A stretch of 32,250 nucleotides of DNA from Planctomycetota bacterium (GTDB taxonomy: Bacteria; Planctomycetota; Planctomycetia; Planctomycetales; Planctomycetaceae): positions 1 to 32,250 of the forward strand of contig JAFEBR010000006.1 in assembly GCA_018242565.1 (NCBI GenBank). The letters run 5' to 3'. The notes under the pieces are model-generated. The model saw only the letters and a program-made list of their open reading frames with translations. It was not told where the DNA came from and did not search any database. Position 1 is the first letter of the stretch. Every line of letters begins with the position of its first letter. Both the position numbers and the translations under genes were made by a program. Shown here piece by piece: positions 15,955 to 24,935 of this stretch.

Positions 15955-16937
15955 CGTCTGGTTCTCCGGAACAGATCTGGCGTTATCTCGATGGCGAAAT
16001 GAGTGCCGACGAAGAGAGTCAATTCCAGGAATGGCTGCGTGCCTCGTCCGACAATGCCCGCGAATTTGCTCAAATCACCCTGTTGCACGATCGGTTGCGA
16101 ACGGAACACCTGCTCGATGCGGTGGTTTCGAGTGCCGCGCACGAATCTGCGGCCACCGCCGTGGTGGTCCGCCGACGGTCGCGTCCACTGGCATTCCTCG
16201 GGAGTCTGGCCGCTGCCGGAGCGGTGCTGCTGCTGCTCTGGCTGGGAATCGGCCGCACAACGGTTTCGGCCGCCAGTGAACTGGATCGCCTTCTGCGAGC
16301 CCAGAGCCAGGGGCCGGACAAAACATATGAAATTACGGTGGAGCGGGTGGCGGCACCCAGTCCGCGGCACACTGAGCGTGACCAGGAACACCGACCCCCG
16401 AAACCGTCGATCGACGGGGCGCTGTTGCACATTCGACAGGGAAATCAGTTCGTCCTCGTGCGCCAGTTGCCGAATGGCCAGCAGTTTCTCACGGGTTGTA
16501 ACGGGCAGGTGAGTTGGGCCATTCGGCCCGAGGGCCCGGTGCGAGTGAGCCAGGATTTATCGAGATTCAATCGGGATGTCCCGGGGCATGAGCAGGGCAT
16601 GCCGTTGTTTGACGTGGAGCATGATCTGGAACAGTTGCGAACCGCGTATGACGTGCAGTTACTGCCGGTGGAGAACGGTGATGATGCCGCGAGCGAGCAG
16701 GAACCCACTCGGTTGATCGTGGCCGTCAAAAAACGGGGATATCGCGGTCCACAGCGCGTGGAAATTGCCTATGCTGTTCGCTCGGGGCGGATTCACCAGT
16801 GGCGATTTGTCGATATGCCCTACGGTCCGGAACGCCTCACGTTGCGTCTGACGCTGACGGATGAAGCCCATCTGGGGCCGGCCTTCTTCGATCATGCCAC
16901 CCATCATGCCCCCGATCGCACCATTGCAGAGGAGTGA
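15951..16937 (+). CDS. Membrane anti-sigma-factor-like protein
   Basis: This 328-residue protein is coupled to the sigma factor gene. The N-terminal cytoplasmic part (residues 1-75) reads IWRYLDGEMSADEESQFQEWL, the short helical pattern of anti-sigma/FecR-type regulators, without the zinc-binding HxxxCxxC motif. One transmembrane helix spans residues 79-100 (PLAFLGSLAAAGAVLLLLWLGIG). The remaining 225 residues would be periplasmic and have an outer-membrane-lipoprotein-sensor-like beta-rich character (ITVERVAAP, LLHIRQGNQFVLVRQLPNGQQFLTGCNGQVSW), perhaps the sensor. I assign it from context and topology; no single named family is certain. Confidence 0.75.
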   Translation: MTSGSPEQIWRYLDGEMSADEESQFQEWLRASSDNAREFAQITLLHDRLRTEHLLDAVVSSAAHESAATAVVVRRRSRPLAFLGSLAAAGAVLLLLWLGIGRTTVSAASELDRLLRAQSQGPDKTYEITVERVAAPSPRHTERDQEHRPPKPSIDGALLHIRQGNQFVLVRQLPNGQQFLTGCNGQVSWAIRPEGPVRVSQDLSRFNRDVPGHEQGMPLFDVEHDLEQLRTAYDVQLLPVENGDDAASEQEPTRLIVAVKKRGYRGPQRVEIAYAVRSGRIHQWRFVDMPYGPERLTLRLTLTDEAHLGPAFFDHATHHAPDRTIAEE

Positions 16938-16940
16938 ACC

Positions 16941-17669
16941 ATGAGAGACTTTCGGCGCATCACGTTGGCTCTGCTGTCCGTACTGGCGCTTGGGTACTGG
17001 GCTGTTGGCCAGGACCGCAAGGGGGCGGCCAAAGACAAAGTTCGTAAGCCACAGATGAGCGATACGATCAAGGCCAATATGTACGCCGACAACTGGTTCA
17101 TGCTCTACATCAATGGCGAACTGGTCGCCGTCGATTCCATCAAGTTCATTCCGCACAATGTGGTGTCGGTCGATATTCTACCCAGTTACCCCATGACGAT
17201 TGCCGTGCTGGCCAAAGATAACGCCGATCCGAAAACCGGTATGGAGTATGCGAATACGAATATCGGCGACGCCGGGTTCGTTTTGAAATTTGGTGACGGT
17301 ACGGTGACGAACGCGCGCTGGAAAGCGAAACGGTTTTCCTGGGGGCCCATCGATCACGACACGAAAAATCCGCGGGTCGAGAACCTGCCCCTACCCGACA
17401 ACTGGTATGCCGTCGATTTCGACGATTCGGCGTGGGGATTTGCCCGCGAATACACCGAAGACCAGGTGGGGCCCAAACCGCCGTTCTATGAACATGATTT
17501 CCAGGGGGCCCGCTTCATCTGGACAGACGACATTGAACTCGACAATACGGTCATCTTCCGCTTCGTCGTGAAATCGCCGCCGGACGGTAAAGCACGCCCC
17601 GATTTTTCCAATCTGAACAACTTGGTTCCTGACCAACCGCCGCGGGGCGGAAAGAAAAAGCCTCGCTGA
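16941..17669 (+). CDS. Secreted protein of unknown function with galactose-binding-like segments and basic tail
   Basis: A 242-residue exported protein (signal peptide ITLALLSVLALGYWAVGQ). It starts 3 bp after the previous stop, with GAGGAG at 16929-16934. The body reads MYADNWFMLYINGELVAVDS, then GDAGFVLKFGDGTVTNARWKAK and PLPDNWYAVDFDDSAWGFAREY, then ARFIWTDDIELDNTVIFRF. This is the arrangement of galactose-binding-like (carbohydrate-binding) folds seen in many extracellular proteins, with a W-containing sugar-contact-like DDSAW. The end is a Gly/Lys/Arg tail (PRGGKKKPR), like those of both sulfatases in this operon. Function is not known. Confidence 0.8.
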   Translation: MRDFRRITLALLSVLALGYWAVGQDRKGAAKDKVRKPQMSDTIKANMYADNWFMLYINGELVAVDSIKFIPHNVVSVDILPSYPMTIAVLAKDNADPKTGMEYANTNIGDAGFVLKFGDGTVTNARWKAKRFSWGPIDHDTKNPRVENLPLPDNWYAVDFDDSAWGFAREYTEDQVGPKPPFYEHDFQGARFIWTDDIELDNTVIFRFVVKSPPDGKARPDFSNLNNLVPDQPPRGGKKKPR

Positions 17670-17696
17670 TCGTTCCCCTTTCGGAGACTGGCTCAC

Positions 17697-19085
17697 ATGA
17701 AATTCCTGATCGGAGTTCTGGCAATACTGGCCGGGGTACCGGCGGTCGCCGCCGATCGTCCCAACATCATTTTGATGCTGGCCGACGACCAGGGCTGGAA
17801 TGGCCTGTCGGTTCGCATGCATCCCGATCGGGCGGAATCGCGAGGCGACATGTACCACACACCCCACCTGGAGCGCCTGGCGGCACAGGGGATGCGGTTT
17901 TCTCAAGCGTATGCCCCGGCGCCGGTCTGTTCGCCATCGCGGATCAGTATTCAGACAGGGCGCAGTCCCGCCGCACTGCATTGGACCAAAGCGGCCCCTC
18001 CCGAAGCGGGGCACAAGCTCAGCGAACCCCGCAACATCAAGCAGATTGCGGATCGCGAAGTCACGATTGGCGAGTTGTTGCGCCGGGCCGGGTACGCGAC
18101 GGCGCATTATGGAAAATGGCACATCAACGGCGGCGGTCCCGGACAGCACGGGTATGACGAATCCGATGGCGACACGGGCAACGAGCAGGCGTTTGAGTTC
18201 AAGGATCCCAACCCGGTCGATATTTTCGGCATGGCGGAGCGTGCCGAACGGTTCATGGCGAAATGCGCCCGCGCCGGCCAACCGTTCTACATTCAGTTGT
18301 CGTGGAATGCGCTCCATGCTTCGCAAAACGCGCTGCAGGCCACACGCGCGAAATACGAACAGAAGCTGGGGGCCCGAGATTCCAAGCGAGCGGACGTCGC
18401 GGCGATCACCGAGGATCTTGATACCGGCGTCGGTCGGGTACTGGATTCCATCGAACGCCTGGGGCTGACGGGCAACACGTACGTCATTTACACGTCTGAC
18501 AACGGTGCCGGCGGTGGAAAAAAGCTCCTGCACGGTGGTAAAGGCGACGTCTATGAAGGAGGGATTCGCGTCCCGTTGATCGTCCGCGGGCCGGGGGTCA
18601 AACCGAACTCGTTCTCGAGCACCCCTGTGGTGGGTTACGACTTTCTCCCCACGTTTTGCGAGTGGGCCGGGTTGCCTCGGTCGGCGGTGCCTGCCGAAGT
18701 TGAAGGGGGCAGTTTTACGGCGCTGCTGGCCCAGAACGGCCAGGGGGCTGTCCAGCGCCCCCGCGAAGAACTCGTGTTTCATTTTCCACACTACCAGGGA
18801 GACACACCGCACTCGGCCATCCTGCTGGGCAACCTGAAGCTCATGCATTTCTACGAAGATGACCGTTACGAACTCTACGACCTCGGCCAGGATCTCAGCG
18901 AACGCCATAACATCGCCGCGGAACGCCCTGCCGAGACACGCCGGTTGAGTGAACGGCTGCAAAAGTACCTGGCTGCGGTTGATGCCCAACTCCCCCCACC
19001 GAACCCGGATTTTGATCCCAATCGTCCGGCAGAACCGCGGAAACGTGGGGGCAAAAACAAGCCAGAGAAACCCCGAAAATCATGA
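17697..19085 (+). CDS. Secreted formylglycine sulfatase
   Basis: This 462-residue exported protein (signal peptide FLIGVLAILAGVPAVAAD) is an arylsulfatase-type enzyme that hydrolyses sulfate esters, here likely on polysaccharides. Asp30 and Asp31 in LADDQGWN are metal ligands. Cys78 in CSPSRISIQTGR is the residue converted to formylglycine. YGKWHING has the usual Lys and His, and SDNGAGGGKK gives the remaining metal ligands and a Lys. GGSDNG-type C-terminal features and LYDLGQDLSERHN are typical. GGAG lies at 17683-17686. The C-terminus carries NPDFDP and then a Lys/Arg-rich tail. A formylglycine-generating enzyme must act in trans; none is seen in the window. Confidence 0.94.
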   Translation: MKFLIGVLAILAGVPAVAADRPNIILMLADDQGWNGLSVRMHPDRAESRGDMYHTPHLERLAAQGMRFSQAYAPAPVCSPSRISIQTGRSPAALHWTKAAPPEAGHKLSEPRNIKQIADREVTIGELLRRAGYATAHYGKWHINGGGPGQHGYDESDGDTGNEQAFEFKDPNPVDIFGMAERAERFMAKCARAGQPFYIQLSWNALHASQNALQATRAKYEQKLGARDSKRADVAAITEDLDTGVGRVLDSIERLGLTGNTYVIYTSDNGAGGGKKLLHGGKGDVYEGGIRVPLIVRGPGVKPNSFSSTPVVGYDFLPTFCEWAGLPRSAVPAEVEGGSFTALLAQNGQGAVQRPREELVFHFPHYQGDTPHSAILLGNLKLMHFYEDDRYELYDLGQDLSERHNIAAERPAETRRLSERLQKYLAAVDAQLPPPNPDFDPNRPAEPRKRGGKNKPEKPRKS

Positions 19086-19148
19086 CCGGATCTGCCCGGC
19101 ATGAGCTGTCTGGCACCGCACCCGATGAAGATCCTGCAGGAGAACGTG

Positions 19149-20933
19149 ATGTCCAGATGGTGCCTTCGTGTTTGTGTTCTATGCTGCCTGACCAGTCAGC
19201 AGTTGTCCTGGGGACACCCGGGACCCGGGCACTCGAAATCGAAGTCGGGCAGTCTCCCCACTTCGTCCTCCGGGCGCGACTGGTCAAACTCCCGGACGGC
19301 GACGGTTGAAGCCGGTTCGTTTGTCATGGCGCGCGAGGGGATTGTGCAGATTCGTCGTGCCGATGATTCGCTGATGACGCTGCCCCTTCGTGAATTGAGT
19401 CCGGAAGACCAGGAGTTTGTCATCCGCCGCATGGAAAAGATTCGTGAAGCTGTGGAAGAGCCGGTCAGGCTGGCGCAGGCTGGTCGACGCGGCGGAGCGA
19501 CTGATCGTTCGGCCGCCCCGTTGATCGCTGAGCACTTCGAGCCCTTCGTGAAACTGCAGGCGATTCAGACCCGCTGGGACGAACGGTATTTCTATGTCGA
19601 GTCCAACGGTATTCCCGCCCACCAGATGATGGTCGGCATCACCTCCTGGCAGCAGCAAGTGCCGCTGCCGCAGAAATATGTGGGTGACAATGCCTGGCAG
19701 ATTCCTCTGCATCCGCAACCGGCGCAGAGCCCAGCGACGACCAAGAATCGATTTCTTCGCGGTGCAATCGCGATCGCGGTCAACGGAATCCCGATTTTTA
19801 ATCCTCTGAATAATCGCGGCGACGACGCTTATCTGTTTGGTGAACTCGACGAGTTCGGCGGTCATTGTGGTCGGGCCGATGACTATCACTATCACATCGC
19901 CCCCGTGCACCTCGAAAAGACCGTTGGCGCGGGGAAACCCATTGCTTACGCACTGGATGGTTATCCGATTTACGGTTATCAGGATCCGAAAGCACCTGAC
20001 TTTGCCCCACTGGACAGCCTCAATGGCCACAAGGATGCCAAGGGGAATTATCATTATCACGCCACGAAGACCTATCCGTATTTGAACGGGGGCTTCTTTG
20101 GCGAGGTGGTAGAGAAAGAAGGGCAGGTCGATCCGCAGCCCCGCGCCGAACCGTTACGCCCCTCACTGCCTCCGTTGCGTGACGCCAAAATCGTCGGCTT
20201 CGAAGAAGTTCGTGCGGGCAGTTATCGCCTGACGTATGAGGTGCAGGGGAAGCGTGGCACGGTCAGCTATCAACTGTCGGACAATGGTGCCGCCTCGTTC
20301 GAATTTGTCGATCCCCAGGGGCGCAAGTCCACACAAACGTATTCGCCGAAACGTCGTGGGCGGGGAGACGCCCCCGATCGGCCAGGCGACCGCCCGCCAC
20401 CGCGCGGAGAAAAGCCGCGGCGAAAGGACGGTCGCACAGGTCAGGCTCAGCCCGCCGCCGTCGGGGCCGATGCCGACATCGCCCGACTGGTAGTCAGCAG
20501 TTCGTCGGTCGATGAACAGGGAAGGCTGTCGCAGGCTTGTACCTGCGATGGCAAGTCCGAGTCCCCCGCAGTGACCTGGAAGGAGGCTCCGGCGGGAACC
20601 AAAGCGTTTGCGCTGAGCTTGTGGCATACCGCACCCGATCAGGAGAAGTCGTATTGGGTCGTCTACAACATTCCAGCAAAAACGACGAGTGTGGCCCAGA
20701 ACAAGAAGCCTGAAGGCACGATCGGGCTCAATGATCGCCGTCGGGCCGAGTTTGACCCCATGTGCTCGCGCGCTCCGGGCCTGAAAACGTACCACATCAC
20801 CGTCTTTGCGCTCTCTCAGAAAATCGAGCTGGCGCCCGAGAACGCCACCCGGGCCAACCTGCTGGAAGCCATTCGGGGGCGAGTCCTGGCGGAAGGGACC
20901 CTCGATTTTCAATATGAACGAAAGGCCCCGTGA
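19149..20933 (+). CDS. SHD1 / YHYH / PEBP multidomain secreted protein
   Basis: The 594-residue protein starts at ATG 19149, with AGGAGA at 19138-19143; the in-frame ATG at 19101 has no ribosome site. The N-terminal hydrophobic stretch (RVCVLCCLTSQQLSW) is a likely signal peptide. Domains in order: residues 52-90, an SHD1-like strand pattern (GSFVMAREGIVQIRR... LPLRELSPEDQEFV). Residues about 130-330, a YHYH domain with two YHYH motifs (246-249 and 301-304) and GHCGRADDYHYH, LDGYPIYGY. Residues about 400-445, a basic linker. Residues about 450-590, a PEBP/YbhB-like domain (SPAVTWKEAPAGTKAFALSLWH, YWVVYNIPA, FDPMCSRAPGLKTYHITVFAL). YHYH and PEBP proteins are often encoded side by side; here they are fused. 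The gene sits between two sulfatases and its TGA overlaps the next ATG by one base. Confidence 0.88.
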   Translation: MSRWCLRVCVLCCLTSQQLSWGHPGPGHSKSKSGSLPTSSSGRDWSNSRTATVEAGSFVMAREGIVQIRRADDSLMTLPLRELSPEDQEFVIRRMEKIREAVEEPVRLAQAGRRGGATDRSAAPLIAEHFEPFVKLQAIQTRWDERYFYVESNGIPAHQMMVGITSWQQQVPLPQKYVGDNAWQIPLHPQPAQSPATTKNRFLRGAIAIAVNGIPIFNPLNNRGDDAYLFGELDEFGGHCGRADDYHYHIAPVHLEKTVGAGKPIAYALDGYPIYGYQDPKAPDFAPLDSLNGHKDAKGNYHYHATKTYPYLNGGFFGEVVEKEGQVDPQPRAEPLRPSLPPLRDAKIVGFEEVRAGSYRLTYEVQGKRGTVSYQLSDNGAASFEFVDPQGRKSTQTYSPKRRGRGDAPDRPGDRPPPRGEKPRRKDGRTGQAQPAAVGADADIARLVVSSSSVDEQGRLSQACTCDGKSESPAVTWKEAPAGTKAFALSLWHTAPDQEKSYWVVYNIPAKTTSVAQNKKPEGTIGLNDRRRAEFDPMCSRAPGLKTYHITVFALSQKIELAPENATRANLLEAIRGRVLAEGTLDFQYERKAP

Positions 20934-22387
20934 TGCGAATGCTCTGCCTGCGATCCGTGCTGCTGGTTGGATTGTGCCACTGCTGCTTGCTATTCGGTGC
21001 AGCCACGGCGGAGGCCGGTGCATCCACCCGACCTCCCAATATCGTGTTCATTCTGATGGACGATATGGGCTGGCGCGACGTCGGGTTCATGGGAAATGCC
21101 TTTGTCGAAACACCTCATATTGATCGATTGGCGAAGAACGGATTGGTCTTCACCCAATCGTATTCCGGGGCCCCGAACTGTGCCCCCACGAGAGCCTGTC
21201 TGATGTCGGGGCAGTATCCCCCCCGCCACGGGATCTATACGGTGGTCGATCCACGTCAACCCCCTGGTTCTCCCTGGCACAGACTGCTGGCGGCCGAGAG
21301 TTTGTCCGAACTGAATCCGCGGGTGGTCACGATTGCCGAGGCCTTGCAGTCGGGTGGGTATCAGACAGGCTTTTTCGGGATGTGGAATCTGGGACGCGGT
21401 CGGAGCGGACCTGTCACTCCGGGGGGACAGGGATTTCAAACGGTGGTTTTCCCCGAGAACCTGGGGTTCGCGAAGGATGCTTATGCCACGGAACGTGGCG
21501 AGTATCTCAGCGATCGCCTGACCGACGAAGTCTTGAAATTCATGGATGCCGCACGCGAGCAGCCGTTTTTTGTGTACCTGGCCGATCATGCGGTACACGC
21601 CCCGTTTCAGCCGAAGCCCGCTCTGCTGGAGCACTTCGAACGCAAGGGGAGCGCCGGCAAAGATCGGCGTGATGATCCAGCCTATGCTGCGACCATCGCG
21701 GCTGTCGATCAGAATGTCGGACGCATCATGGAAAGACTGGCGAAGCTGGGCCTGGCGGATGAAACCATCGTGGTCTTCACGTCAGACAATGGAGGCACAC
21801 CGCAATACACCGCGCCCCTGCGAGGCAGCAAAGGCGAACTGTATGAGGGGGGCATTCGCGTGCCCCTCGTGGTTTCGTGGCCGGGCCTGAAATCCGCGGG
21901 AACGCGTTGCGATTTTCCCGTCCAAACGATTGATTGGTATCCCACCTTGCTGGAATTGGCCGGACTCTCGCCCCCTGCGGGACAAGAACTGGATGGAGTC
22001 AGCCTGGTTCCGATCTTGCGTGGCCTGCCACGACTCTCGCGGACACAGTTGTTCTGGCATTTCCCCTGTTACGTCGGGAAAGCCACGCCTGCAAGCGCCA
22101 TTCGTGACGGCGATTTTAAGCTGATTGAGTTCTTCGAGAATGGGGGACGCCGCGAATTGTATGACCTGCGCAACGATCCTCATGAAGAACACGACCTGGC
22201 GGCTTCGCGGCCTGAAAAGGCACAATCTCTGTACGGGAGTTTGCAGGCCTGGCAACGCGCGACAAGTGCCGCACTGCCGCGTGGCGACAATCCGGATTTT
22301 GATCCCCGGGCGGAACGTCCCCGCGGGAATCGGCCCGCCGAAGGTGGAGGCCGGCGTGGAAATGGCAAAAAGGGAAAGCCCAAATAG
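20933..22387 (+). CDS. Secreted sulfatase-family protein with altered active-site motif
   Basis: This 484-residue exported protein (signal peptide LRSVLLVGLCHCCLLFGAATAEAG) follows the YHYH-PEBP gene with a one-base overlap. Metal ligands Asp43/Asp44 (LMDDMGWRD) and the formylglycine Cys83 in CAPTRACLMSGQYP are present, as are SDNGG and the GSKGELYEGGIRVPLVV block. The usual GKWH motif, however, reads FFGMWNLGR (residues 147-155): Lys is Met150 and His is Asn152. In well-studied sulfatases these two residues contact the sulfate or the leaving group, so activity may be reduced or the substrate unusual. The C-terminus has NPDFDP and a long Arg/Gly/Lys tail (GRRGNGKKGKPK), matching the first sulfatase. 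Confidence 0.9.
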   Translation: MRMLCLRSVLLVGLCHCCLLFGAATAEAGASTRPPNIVFILMDDMGWRDVGFMGNAFVETPHIDRLAKNGLVFTQSYSGAPNCAPTRACLMSGQYPPRHGIYTVVDPRQPPGSPWHRLLAAESLSELNPRVVTIAEALQSGGYQTGFFGMWNLGRGRSGPVTPGGQGFQTVVFPENLGFAKDAYATERGEYLSDRLTDEVLKFMDAAREQPFFVYLADHAVHAPFQPKPALLEHFERKGSAGKDRRDDPAYAATIAAVDQNVGRIMERLAKLGLADETIVVFTSDNGGTPQYTAPLRGSKGELYEGGIRVPLVVSWPGLKSAGTRCDFPVQTIDWYPTLLELAGLSPPAGQELDGVSLVPILRGLPRLSRTQLFWHFPCYVGKATPASAIRDGDFKLIEFFENGGRRELYDLRNDPHEEHDLAASRPEKAQSLYGSLQAWQRATSAALPRGDNPDFDPRAERPRGNRPAEGGGRRGNGKKGKPK

Positions 22388-22445
22388 TGTGCCCCGTTTC
22401 CGGAGACCGTGAGTTTTTTCCCGGGCCGCCCGCCGGACACGCTGA

Positions 22446-22856
22446 TCACATGCCGTGCTGGCGTAAGAGTTGCACGACCCTCTCGCGATTCATTTGAAAA
22501 GCTTCCCAGACCGATTCGCACCATTCGTCGATGGCCCGGTCTCGGTCGGGCCCAGGAGGAGCGGCCAGCACATGCAGGGCCGTCATGTCACCTCGGTCGT
22601 CAGGCAACTCGAAATCGGGCCACGTATGTTTCTGTTTTCCCAGGTCCATGTGAACGCGTTGCACGTTTCGTCCGGTAAAGCCGCGTTCGACATGCAGATA
22701 CAGGCCAATCAGCCCGAACGTCAGGGCGATGGGTTTTGTCTGCCGGTCGGCATGCTGCACCGCGAAGGCATCCACGACATGCTGGTGGATGAACGACGGA
22801 TGCCAGTGCGACAGGGTGTAACAGCACAATTCGTGATAGGCCTCGAGATCGGTCAT
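22446..22856 (-). CDS. DUF5946 family protein
   Basis: The 136-residue soluble protein starts at ATG 22856 (an in-frame GTG lies at 22865). It reads YHELCCYTLSHWHPSFIHQHVVDAFAVQHA, then PIALTFGLIGLYLHVERGFTGRNVQRVHM, and ends in DEWCESVWEAFQMNRERVVQLL. This His-rich pattern matches the small cytoplasmic DUF5946 family as I remember it; the function is unknown. His and Cys in YHELCC and SHWH could bind a metal. It lies 28 bp after the end of the larger secreted protein gene on the same strand and is convergent with the sulfatase operon. Confidence 0.75.
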   Translation of the reverse strand: MTDLEAYHELCCYTLSHWHPSFIHQHVVDAFAVQHADRQTKPIALTFGLIGLYLHVERGFTGRNVQRVHMDLGKQKHTWPDFELPDDRGDMTALHVLAAPPGPDRDRAIDEWCESVWEAFQMNRERVVQLLRQHGM

Positions 22857-22883
22857 GGCACCCACGATCTTAGCGACTGGCGT

Positions 22884-24248
22884 TCATTTCGGCTTCGCTG
22901 AGACGAATTCCAGGTCCACCGTGTCTCCCGCGTGCCCCTGGGCCACCGGATCGAACCGGAGTCGGCGGATGACACCCCGATATTGCGGATGCTGGGCCAG
23001 GTGGACTTCGTAGGTGCGCATCTGGCCGTCGGGAATGACCGGGATGGACACGGTTTGTTTCCCGGAAAAACCGGGGGTTGCCGCTGTTTCCCAGAATAAC
23101 TCGGCGGTATTTTGCCGTGTTTTCCAGGCCCCGCGAATGAAGAGTCGGGGGACGTCTCGGGCCTGCCAGTGACCTTCGGGACCGATCAACTGCGGATCGT
23201 CGCGTTCCAGTTGCAGATGCCAGTGGCCTGCGAACGGAGTGCCAGAGTCTGGCACGTTGACGGTCCACCAGTGCTGACGATTGTGAGTGAAGCGGTCGTC
23301 CGGACCGGTGACTTCTGGACGCAATTGCCTGGCGACCGCCCGAATGTTGGGTAAGGTGTCGAGGACCAGTACGTAACGATATTCGTAGACGATATTGTGA
23401 TCGAGGATTTCTTGCCGGATCGGGGCCAGGTAGCCGGTGGAGTCATCGCGGGGGCCGCCCGCAGTTTGGGAGCCATAGAAGCCCCCCAGGAATCTCACGA
23501 CCCCTGGGTGAATCAGCCCCAGGCCCCAATCGTGTTCGTCCACCAGAGCGGCCCAGTGCTCGGTGGCGAAAAACGTATTCCAGTGTGGCCGGCCGTCGAC
23601 GGCCGGTTTCTTGGGAATCTCTTGGGTGGCCTGATCGGTGAACGGATCGTCACCCGTATAAGTGAGCAGGCGGTGGAGTTTGCCGATCGTATACAGTGCC
23701 GGTAATTCCTGATCGAGTGCCGGATAAGTGATCTGGTCAGACCGGCGATTCGTGAGGCGGTTGCGAACCTGTGCCGTGCGGCCGGACAGAGAGATCCAGG
23801 TTTCAAAAATGCACTCCGCCGCGACGTTCCGCAAGGCCCACTGTCGGGGAATCGACTTGACGTACAGCACCTTTCCATCATTCGTGGTTTCTACGATTTC
23901 TGATGCATGTCCATAGACGTCGCCCGCACTGACGGGGTTCCAGGGCCAGTCCTTCCAGGCGGGATGTGCCATGCCAAAGGGTTTGGGGCCGGCATAGTAC
24001 GACTGGCCGATCCAGCGTCCGAAATCGTGCACGTTGACAACGTTTTCGCCCGTCTGTGCGTCGGCCAGGTAGCCAATGCTGCCACCGCGGCTGAGATCGA
24101 CCCCCAAACGAATTTGACCATTGTCGAGAAACGATTGATTTGAATCACTCTGTTTCCGGATCGTTGGTTCCTGGGCGCTGGTCTGTCCCGGATCAATTCC
24201 GAGGACCACGATCACGATCGCCAGGTGCCAGTGTCGCCAACTTTGCAT
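22884..24248 (-). CDS. Secreted protein of unknown function
   Basis: The 454-residue product has a signal peptide (HWHLAIVIVVLGIDPGQTSAQEP). No family is recognised. The body is rich in beta-type segments and aromatic residues: IRLGVDLSRGGSIGYLADAQTGENVVNVHDFGRWIGQSYYAGP near the start, then a long middle with TRHW-like aromatic stretches (TEHWAALVDEHDWGLGLIHPGV, YEYRYVLVLDTLP), and a C-terminal sandwich-like part (FAGHWHLQLERDDP, MRTYEVHLAQHPQYRGVIRRLRFDP). The layout, with a conserved opening that describes a surface or face (GGSIGYL), recalls carbohydrate-active beta-sandwich proteins, but this is only a resemblance. It is intact and full length. Confidence 0.75.
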   Translation of the reverse strand: MQSWRHWHLAIVIVVLGIDPGQTSAQEPTIRKQSDSNQSFLDNGQIRLGVDLSRGGSIGYLADAQTGENVVNVHDFGRWIGQSYYAGPKPFGMAHPAWKDWPWNPVSAGDVYGHASEIVETTNDGKVLYVKSIPRQWALRNVAAECIFETWISLSGRTAQVRNRLTNRRSDQITYPALDQELPALYTIGKLHRLLTYTGDDPFTDQATQEIPKKPAVDGRPHWNTFFATEHWAALVDEHDWGLGLIHPGVVRFLGGFYGSQTAGGPRDDSTGYLAPIRQEILDHNIVYEYRYVLVLDTLPNIRAVARQLRPEVTGPDDRFTHNRQHWWTVNVPDSGTPFAGHWHLQLERDDPQLIGPEGHWQARDVPRLFIRGAWKTRQNTAELFWETAATPGFSGKQTVSIPVIPDGQMRTYEVHLAQHPQYRGVIRRLRFDPVAQGHAGDTVDLEFVSAKPK

Positions 24249-24378
24249 GGATGTACTCGCTGAAAATCACATTGGCCGTGATCAGCCCCCTGTGGACTGA
24301 GGGGAGCCTGAACCGAACCGTTTAAAACCACTGAAAATCTCCCGGCACTTCACCGCCGGCCGGTGGGCCTGCGTGCCG

Positions 24379-24870
24379 TCAGATTCCGAGGTCGATGCTG
24401 CTGGAAACCAATCGCATGCTGCCATCCCTCATCAGCGTGTGCACGCCACCCGGATGATAGCGGCCGGCGGTAAAGACCGTACAGGTCGAGTGGGTGATCG
24501 CGAGGCCCAATCGACTGCTGGTGAAATCGCAGGCGTAAGTTCTACCTGACAGTGCGCAGGAGATTGCTGTATCGGCGGGGATGTGGGTGAGAACCCGGAG
24601 TCCAAAATGATGCCGTTCACCCATTGGTCATGCCCGATGTTCGGTGTCTTACTGTCTCTCAGCGTCAGAACCATCCGCAGGCGCGGCCGGCAGAGGAATG
24701 TTCAGGCCTGTCGGATTCAGGCCACCGCACAAGACCGGCTGACAGGCCTGCACTTCGGCAGCGGCGGCTGTGTTGCTCATGCCGTCGCCGATGCCTCTGG
24801 CTGCCGTCGGTAAATTGTCGAGAATGTTTGGCCGCGTTAATTCACAGAAGGTTTTGGCGTGGCACACCAC
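24379..24870 (-). pseudogene. DUF1559 pseudogene, C-terminal remnant with frameshifts
   Basis: Three DUF1559 pieces occur in order but in two frames. From 24870, IGDGMSNTAAAAEVQACQP resembles the IRDGTSNT-AAEV motif. In a different frame near 24640, PNIGHDQWVNGIILDSGF resembles the GHTEWVDG-GF segment. Back in the first frame, TYACDFTSSRLGLAI and GRYHPGGVHTLMRDGSMRLVSSSIDL are the family C-terminus. At least two frameshifts and two stops separate them. No pilin-like N-terminus is seen between 24900 and 25076, so the 5' half is lost or too diverged to see. Confidence 0.75.
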
Positions 24871-24935
24871 GGCCTGCCACCGGATTCGCCCACCGTTGGC
24901 CCGTTCTCGACGGGGAACAGCCAGCCAAGGTGATG

